Shown here: positions 6,662 to 9,510 of the stretch, one piece after another
Layout of the letters: each line of letters starts with the position of its first letter
Position numbering within the stretch: position 1 is the stretch's first letter
NCBI GenBank assembly: GCA_003535775.1
Contig: DPYO01000085.1
Coordinates: forward strand, 482-9,991
Length of the DNA: 9,510 nt
Reading direction: 5' to 3'
Source: Fidelibacterota bacterium
Lineage (GTDB): Bacteria; Fidelibacterota; Marinisomatia; Marinisomatales; UBA8229
The notes under the pieces: generated by a model
The model's database searches: none
Seen by the model: the letters and a program-made list of their open reading frames with translations, nothing else
What the model was told of the DNA's origin: nothing
Made by a program: the position numbers and the translations under genes

Positions 6662-7552
6662 ATGACTGAAACTATATTGATTGTAGGGTCGATTGCTCTG
6701 GACACAATTGAAAACAACAGAGGGAAAAGAGAAGATCTCATAGGAGGGTCTACTACCTATGTAACAGTTGCTGCTGGTCGGTCGGTTCCCGTGAATGTTG
6801 TGGGTGTGATTGGAAATGATTTTCCTGATGAAGGATTGAAGATATATCAACGCTATGCCAACAGTCTTGTAGATTTAGAATGCAAAGAGGGCAATACATT
6901 TCGGTGGGGAGGCCGATATGGGGAAAACATGGATAACCGGGAGACACTTTTTACGGACTTAGGAGTGTTCTCAGATTTCTCACCCAGGTTGTCTACAGTG
7001 AATAAAAATGTTTCAAATGTATTTCTTGCCAACATTCATCCTTCTCTCCAATTATCTGTAATAAACCAAATGGCAGGTAAGCCTCTCGTTGTTACTGATA
7101 CAATGAATTTATGGATTGAAACAACCAAAAACGAACTTCTTGAAGTCCTGAAAAAATCAGATATTCTCCTTATAAATGAAAGTGAAGCAGAATTAATAAC
7201 CGGCACGAATAATATTGATCGTTCTGCTGTACAATTGCAGGGTTTAGGTCCCAGTACAGTTGTGATCAAAAAGGGAAGTTCAGGTGCGGTTCTTTTTCAT
7301 GGTGAGGAAAAAGTTTCAATTGGTGCATATCCCGTGAAAGACGTTATTGATACAACCGGGGCAGGAGATACATTCGGAGGCGGATTCGTTTCAGCGCTAG
7401 CATCAGGCGGCACCTTTCGGGATGCTCTCATCAAAGGTTCGGCTTTGGCATCCATTTGTGTGGAAGGTTTTGGTGTAGAATCCCTGCTGGAGGTAAACTT
7501 AGAAGAAATTAAAAAGCGTGAAAAATTTCTTCATTCTGTTCTTTGTCCTTGA
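6662..7552 (+). CDS. PfkB-family (ribokinase-like) sugar or nucleoside kinase, substrate unknown
   Basis: Cytoplasmic kinase of 296 residues in the ribokinase/PfkB fold. Visible landmarks are ILIVGSIALDTI at the N-terminus, the GG pair at 28-29 in the substrate region (LIGGSTTYVT), GVIGNDFP at 48-55, a TDTMNLWI strand, NESE at 172-175, VVIKKGSSGAVLF, and the signature DTTGAGDTFGGGF at 230-242 with catalytic base Asp236. It is complete for the family. The overall wording (GKREDLIGGS near the start, a FRWGGRYGENM segment, and LANIHPSLQ) resembles, from recall, a conserved group of stand-alone PfkB proteins annotated only as sugar kinase, so the substrate cannot be given. The ATG at 6662 is the natural start, as the conserved first strand begins three residues later. 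A TPR lipoprotein gene follows after 74 bases on the same strand. Confidence 0.92.
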   Translation: MTETILIVGSIALDTIENNRGKREDLIGGSTTYVTVAAGRSVPVNVVGVIGNDFPDEGLKIYQRYANSLVDLECKEGNTFRWGGRYGENMDNRETLFTDLGVFSDFSPRLSTVNKNVSNVFLANIHPSLQLSVINQMAGKPLVVTDTMNLWIETTKNELLEVLKKSDILLINESEAELITGTNNIDRSAVQLQGLGPSTVVIKKGSSGAVLFHGEEKVSIGAYPVKDVIDTTGAGDTFGGGFVSALASGGTFRDALIKGSALASICVEGFGVESLLEVNLEEIKKREKFLHSVLCP

Positions 7553-7612
7553 TAAAGACAGGGCAAAAAACTAATTTTTCATCTTGGTTAATTACATTTT
7601 ATCATAGGAAAA

Positions 7613-7617
7613 AAGGA
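7613..7617 (+). promoter_or_regulatory. Ribosome-binding site fixing the lipoprotein start
   Basis: AAGGA lies nine bases before the ATG at 7627. It is one of the clearest Shine-Dalgarno sequences in the window. It favours 7627 over the upstream in-frame ATG at 7543, which lies inside the kinase gene and would place non-conserved residues ahead of the signal peptide. Confidence 0.65.
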
Positions 7618-7626
7618 ATAAGCACA

Positions 7627-8727
7627 ATGAGAAAATTGATATTTCTTACAATTACTGCAATAACATTCTTCATTCTAGGATGTACCAGTGAAGAACTCAC
7701 ATCCGCAAGATTGTATATCCAGCAGAAAAACTTGGTGAAAGCAGAAGAATTCCTCATCAAGGCATTAAAAGTTGAACCGGAGAATCCGGAAATTCCTTAT
7801 CTGCTTGGACGGCATATTTATTCCCAACGGGAAGACTGGGATAAAATGAATGAAATGTTTGACCGAGCTTTAAGCATTGATCCGGAGAAGGTCATCTTGC
7901 TGGGCGGAACTGTACGGGAATATGTTGAACAAAATCGATACGAACACTGGAGCAAAAAATTTAATAAGGGGGTCGCCAGTCTTAAAAAATATTATGAGCA
8001 AGGACACAAGGATGGACAGATAACGCTGAAGGAATCTATCGATCTATTTGAAACTTCTATACAAATATATCCAGGTGAAATCCAGAATTACCCCATTCTG
8101 TCAAGGTGTTATTTTGAAATGGGAGATTCAGTAAGATCCATTGCCACTGTAAAAAAAGGAGCTGAAATAAGCCCTGATAATTTCAATATTAATCTGACTG
8201 CAGGCCAAATTTTAAATAACATGAATGATAAACAGGGCGCCCTTCCTTTTTTAAAACATGCAGTTGAACTAGAACCTCACAATAGTGACGCAATACAGCT
8301 CCTTGCACAGATATACTATGATCTAGGAAAACAACAGGATGCTATTGAAACGTACAAAATTGCAATTGCTGAAGAAGAGGATAAAAAGGTAAAAGCAGAT
8401 TTGCACTTTAATTTAGGTGTGATTTATAATCAAATGAGCGAATTTGATGCAGCAGAAGAGGCTTTTGATGAAGCCTACTATTTAAACGATCAGGATTTTG
8501 AAGCAGTATTGGGAATGGCGCACGCATTTGAAGGTCTGGGAGATAAATATAAAAATGGAACAGACGGTTTTGAAAAGGATTTGACCCAGGCAGCAAGATG
8601 GTATAGAAAGGCAGGAAGAAAAATTAAGGATGCCATGACAATTGATTATGAGAATGAAGAAAAATATACCAAACAGCTGGAGTTAATCCAGTATAAGAAA
8701 AATATTGTAGAAGGGGAACAGGAATAA
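7627..8727 (+). CDS. TPR-repeat lipoprotein
   Basis: A 366-residue exported protein. The N-terminus is a textbook lipoprotein signal: MRK, a hydrophobic stretch (about 4-17) and a lipobox ending ILGC with Cys19 as the lipidation site; Thr-Ser follows, compatible with outer-membrane placement. The rest is helical tetratricopeptide repeats, visible as ARLYIQQKNLVKAEEFLIKA with ALKVEPENPE, then FDRALSIDPEK, SIATVKKGAEISPDN, GALPFLKHAVELEPHN, DAIETYKIAIAEEEDK, and a final AEEAFDEAYYLND unit. A less regular stretch separates the first two repeats from the later block. TPR lipoproteins act as protein-protein scaffolds, for example in barrel assembly, gliding/secretion or envelope complexes, but nothing here shows which. 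The start was chosen on signal peptide and Shine-Dalgarno evidence. It lies downstream of the kinase and converges on ssrA. Confidence 0.88.
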   Translation: MRKLIFLTITAITFFILGCTSEELTSARLYIQQKNLVKAEEFLIKALKVEPENPEIPYLLGRHIYSQREDWDKMNEMFDRALSIDPEKVILLGGTVREYVEQNRYEHWSKKFNKGVASLKKYYEQGHKDGQITLKESIDLFETSIQIYPGEIQNYPILSRCYFEMGDSVRSIATVKKGAEISPDNFNINLTAGQILNNMNDKQGALPFLKHAVELEPHNSDAIQLLAQIYYDLGKQQDAIETYKIAIAEEEDKKVKADLHFNLGVIYNQMSEFDAAEEAFDEAYYLNDQDFEAVLGMAHAFEGLGDKYKNGTDGFEKDLTQAARWYRKAGRKIKDAMTIDYENEEKYTKQLELIQYKKNIVEGEQE

Positions 8728-8746
8728 AAAAAAGGTTGCGATCCTT
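8726..8746 (-). terminator. Probable intrinsic terminator of ssrA
   Basis: On the minus strand, 25 bases past the mature tmRNA end, AAGG (8746-8743) and CCTT (8735-8732) flank a seven-base loop and run into eight consecutive T residues (8733-8726). The stem is short, but the T run is the longest near any gene end in the window. The T run overlaps the stop codon of the convergent lipoprotein gene, so the two 3' ends meet within a few bases. Confidence 0.5.
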
Positions 8747-8771
8747 GATAAAATATTATTGGAATTTTTCG

Positions 8772-9121
8772 TGGAGGCGGGGAGAGTCGAACTCCCGTCC
8801 GAAATAAAACCCTAAGAAACATCTACATGTTTAGTTTACTGAATTAATCTCATTCCCATAGCTGTCAGAAACCCCAGGCTATGGGAACCAGTCCAGTTGA
8901 ATCTCATCCGGACAGTTTGGACACCTGACCGAACCAGCCCATGTAAATGACGCCCTTGAATAAAACCATAGGCGTATTCTATTCAGGACGACTTACGTCA
9001 ATTAAGCGTAAGCTACATTGCCATAATTGGCACTTATTAAGTGTCCAGGTGATTTACGAGATGCCTGGGCCTCGACATGCAGTTTAACAGCGTTTTTATC
9101 CCGTCGAAACCGGTCGCCCCC
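8772..9121 (-). ncRNA. ssrA: Transfer-messenger RNA (tmRNA)
   Basis: One-piece tmRNA of about 350 nt that rescues stalled ribosomes with SmpB and adds a degradation tag. The 5' end is GGGGGCG (9121-9115), followed by ACCGGTTTCGACGGGAT, the hallmark tmRNA start. The 3' end CGCCTCC (8779-8773) pairs with the 5' end in the 7-bp acceptor stem, with one G-U pair. The T arm is GGGAG-TTCGACT-CTCCC. The discriminator base is 8772; the following bases read CGA, so CCA is not encoded and must be added. A perfect 10-bp stem (8878-8887 with 8853-8862) is one of the pseudoknot-region helices. The tag reading frame lies at 9031-9002. Length and architecture are standard, and the identification is firm. Confidence 0.97.
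9002..9031 (-). other. tmRNA tag reading frame, peptide ANYGNVAYA
   Basis: Within ssrA, the frame from the proposed resume codon GCC (9031-9029) reads A-N-Y-G-N-V-A-Y-A and ends at TAA (9004-9002). The bases before the resume codon, ATAAGT, place U at -5 and A at -4, matching the conserved U85-A86 of E. coli tmRNA that fix the frame. Of the two other frames here, one meets TAG after GCA-ATG and the other has no early stop. Tags usually end in AA (LAA, VAA); this one ends in AYA, with Tyr at the penultimate position. Confidence 0.75.
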
Positions 9122-9156
9122 ATTGTCAAAAAACATATAAAATAGACAATCTTTTT

Positions 9157-9192
9157 AAAGATAGAAAGGCTCCGAACGCCAACCCGGAGCCT
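9157..9192 (-). terminator. GC-rich hairpin with T-rich tail, terminator-like on the minus strand
   Basis: AGGCTCCG (minus 9192-9185) and CGGAGCCT (9174-9167) form a perfect 8-bp stem with a 10-base loop, followed on the minus strand by TTCTATCTTT (9166-9157). It resembles a rho-independent terminator pointing toward ssrA, yet no minus-strand gene is visible to its right in this window. On the plus strand the tail is less T-rich. It may insulate ssrA from upstream transcription or have another role. Confidence 0.4.
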
Positions 9193-9203
9193 CTATATCT
9201 TCC

Positions 9204-9226
9204 ATAGCAATTAAATGCTATTTTTT
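9204..9226 (+). terminator. AT-rich hairpin with T run, weak terminator candidate
   Basis: ATAGCA (9204-9209) and TGCTAT (9216-9221) form a 6-bp stem with a six-base loop and run into six T residues (9221-9226). The stem is weak and no plus-strand gene ends close by, except the lipoprotein gene about 480 bases upstream, across ssrA. Confidence 0.3.
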
Positions 9227-9392
9227 CACTTGCCAATCTTCTAGCTTTGAATTTTTTTATTAAGTAAAATTCTTGTTCTAGAAGCAGGCTAAAGATACGT
9301 TTCAAATAATTTGTAGTGCAATATTAAAAACGTAGAAATCGTATTATTTTTTACTTTTGTATATTTTTCAAATAAATTACCTGTGAATTTTG

Positions 9393-9424
9393 TTTGGGGT
9401 TCTTTTATTGGAAAACTAATTTCT
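9393..9424 (+). promoter_or_regulatory. Possible Bacteroidota-type promoter for tRNA-Lys
   Basis: TTTG (9393-9396), a 20-base spacer and TAATTTCT (9417-9424) approximate the TTTG / TAnnTTTG promoter known from Bacteroidota (six of eight at the -7 box), 22 bases before the tRNA. Whether this lineage uses such promoters is an assumption. Confidence 0.22.
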
Positions 9425-9446
9425 TTCCTGTCTAACCACCAAAATT

Positions 9447-9510
9447 GCGCCCGTAGCTCAATTGGTAGAGCAGTGGCCTCTTAAGCCATTGGTTGAAGGT
9501 TCGAGTCCTT
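9447..9510 (+). tRNA. tRNA-Lys (anticodon CTT), 3' end beyond window
   Basis: Cloverleaf elements in order: 5' acceptor strand GCGCCCG (9447-9453), D arm GCTC-AATTGGTA-GAGC (9456-9471), anticodon stem GTGGC (9473-9477) with loop CTCTTAA (9478-9484) and GCCAT (9485-9489), variable loop TGGTT, then T arm GAAGG-TTCGAGT-CCTT, cut one base before the stem closes. The anticodon CTT at 9480-9482 reads AAG lysine codons. The 3' acceptor strand lies outside the window. This isoacceptor has C34, so it is not itself a 2-thiouridine target of MnmA. Confidence 0.95.

Larger units (their letters stand above)
9122..9446. other. AT-rich intergenic spacer between ssrA and tRNA-Lys
   Basis: About 325 bases with no convincing gene on either strand; the only short frames are AT-rich and have no ribosome-binding site. 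It holds the upstream region of ssrA, a GC-rich hairpin (9167-9192), an AT-rich hairpin with T run (9204-9226) and a possible tRNA promoter (9393-9424). The ssrA promoter must lie here on the minus strand. A TATATG-type box near 9139-9134 is possible, but no matching -35 was found. Confidence 0.6.

Noticed and set aside
6560..6850. N-terminal extension of the metallophosphoesterase frame
   Set aside because: It would overlap the start of the divergent kinase gene by nearly 190 bases, and its translation has no resemblance to the family; conservation begins at the residues encoded from about 6550.
7543..7626. Upstream start for the TPR lipoprotein
   Set aside because: It would place 28 residues ahead of a perfect lipoprotein signal peptide and overlap the kinase stop. 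A good AAGGA site serves the ATG at 7627.
8728..8771. Integrated-element boundary at the tmRNA 3' end
   Set aside because: The tmRNA 3' flank runs within 25 bases into its terminator and the convergent lipoprotein gene; there is no integrase and no duplicated tmRNA end.
9149..9162. Palindrome ATCTTTTTAAAGAT as an operator
   Set aside because: A 14-base AT-rich palindrome is expected by chance in this spacer, and it overlaps the T-rich tail of the neighbouring hairpin.

Overview
The window reads as an ordinary housekeeping segment of a low-GC (roughly 40% by eye) Gram-negative bacterium of the Fibrobacterota-Chlorobiota-Bacteroidota neighbourhood. The best taxonomic clue is the fragment at the left edge, a C-terminal secretion tail of the type-IX (Por) / FlgD-like kind. 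Its wording (DMLGREVTQL, SAGVYLYQI, KKMVLLK) strongly recalls Candidatus Marinimicrobia (SAR406 / Marinisomatota) proteins. A lipobox-bearing TPR protein and a secreted beta-rich protein also fit a cell with an outer membrane. The phylum assignment rests on recall, not on a search.

Layout. Bases 1-240 (+) hold the end of the secreted protein. From 303 to 6559 the minus strand carries a long run of genes, in transcription order: a calcineurin-like metallophosphoesterase, an IscS/NifS-type cysteine desulfurase, MnmA (tRNA 2-thiouridylase), a 221-base gap with a candidate promoter, a small exported beta-rich protein of unknown function, a membrane-anchored LytR_C-domain protein, RsfS (ribosomal silencing factor, TTG start) and ArgS (arginyl-tRNA synthetase), followed by a probable terminator. 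Divergently from 6662 (+) lie a PfkB-family sugar/nucleoside kinase of unknown substrate and a TPR lipoprotein. The minus strand of 8772-9121 encodes tmRNA (ssrA), convergent with the lipoprotein gene. An AT-rich spacer of about 325 bases with two hairpins follows, and a tRNA-Lys(CTT) gene is cut by the right edge.

How the genes work together. The common theme is translation: charging of tRNA-Arg (ArgS), ribosome hibernation control (RsfS), sulfur delivery for the wobble thio-uridine of Lys/Glu/Gln tRNAs (cysteine desulfurase plus MnmA, stop and start sharing one base), rescue of stalled ribosomes (tmRNA) and a lysine tRNA. The two envelope genes upstream of rsfS-argS are packed tightly against them and are the least explained part of that operon.

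I found no CRISPR array, transposase, integrase, prophage or toxin-antitoxin locus. The points most worth a second look are the tmRNA tag (ANYGNVAYA, ending in AYA rather than the usual AA), the stand-alone LytR_C protein and its exported partner ahead of rsfS-argS, and the orphan PfkB kinase.
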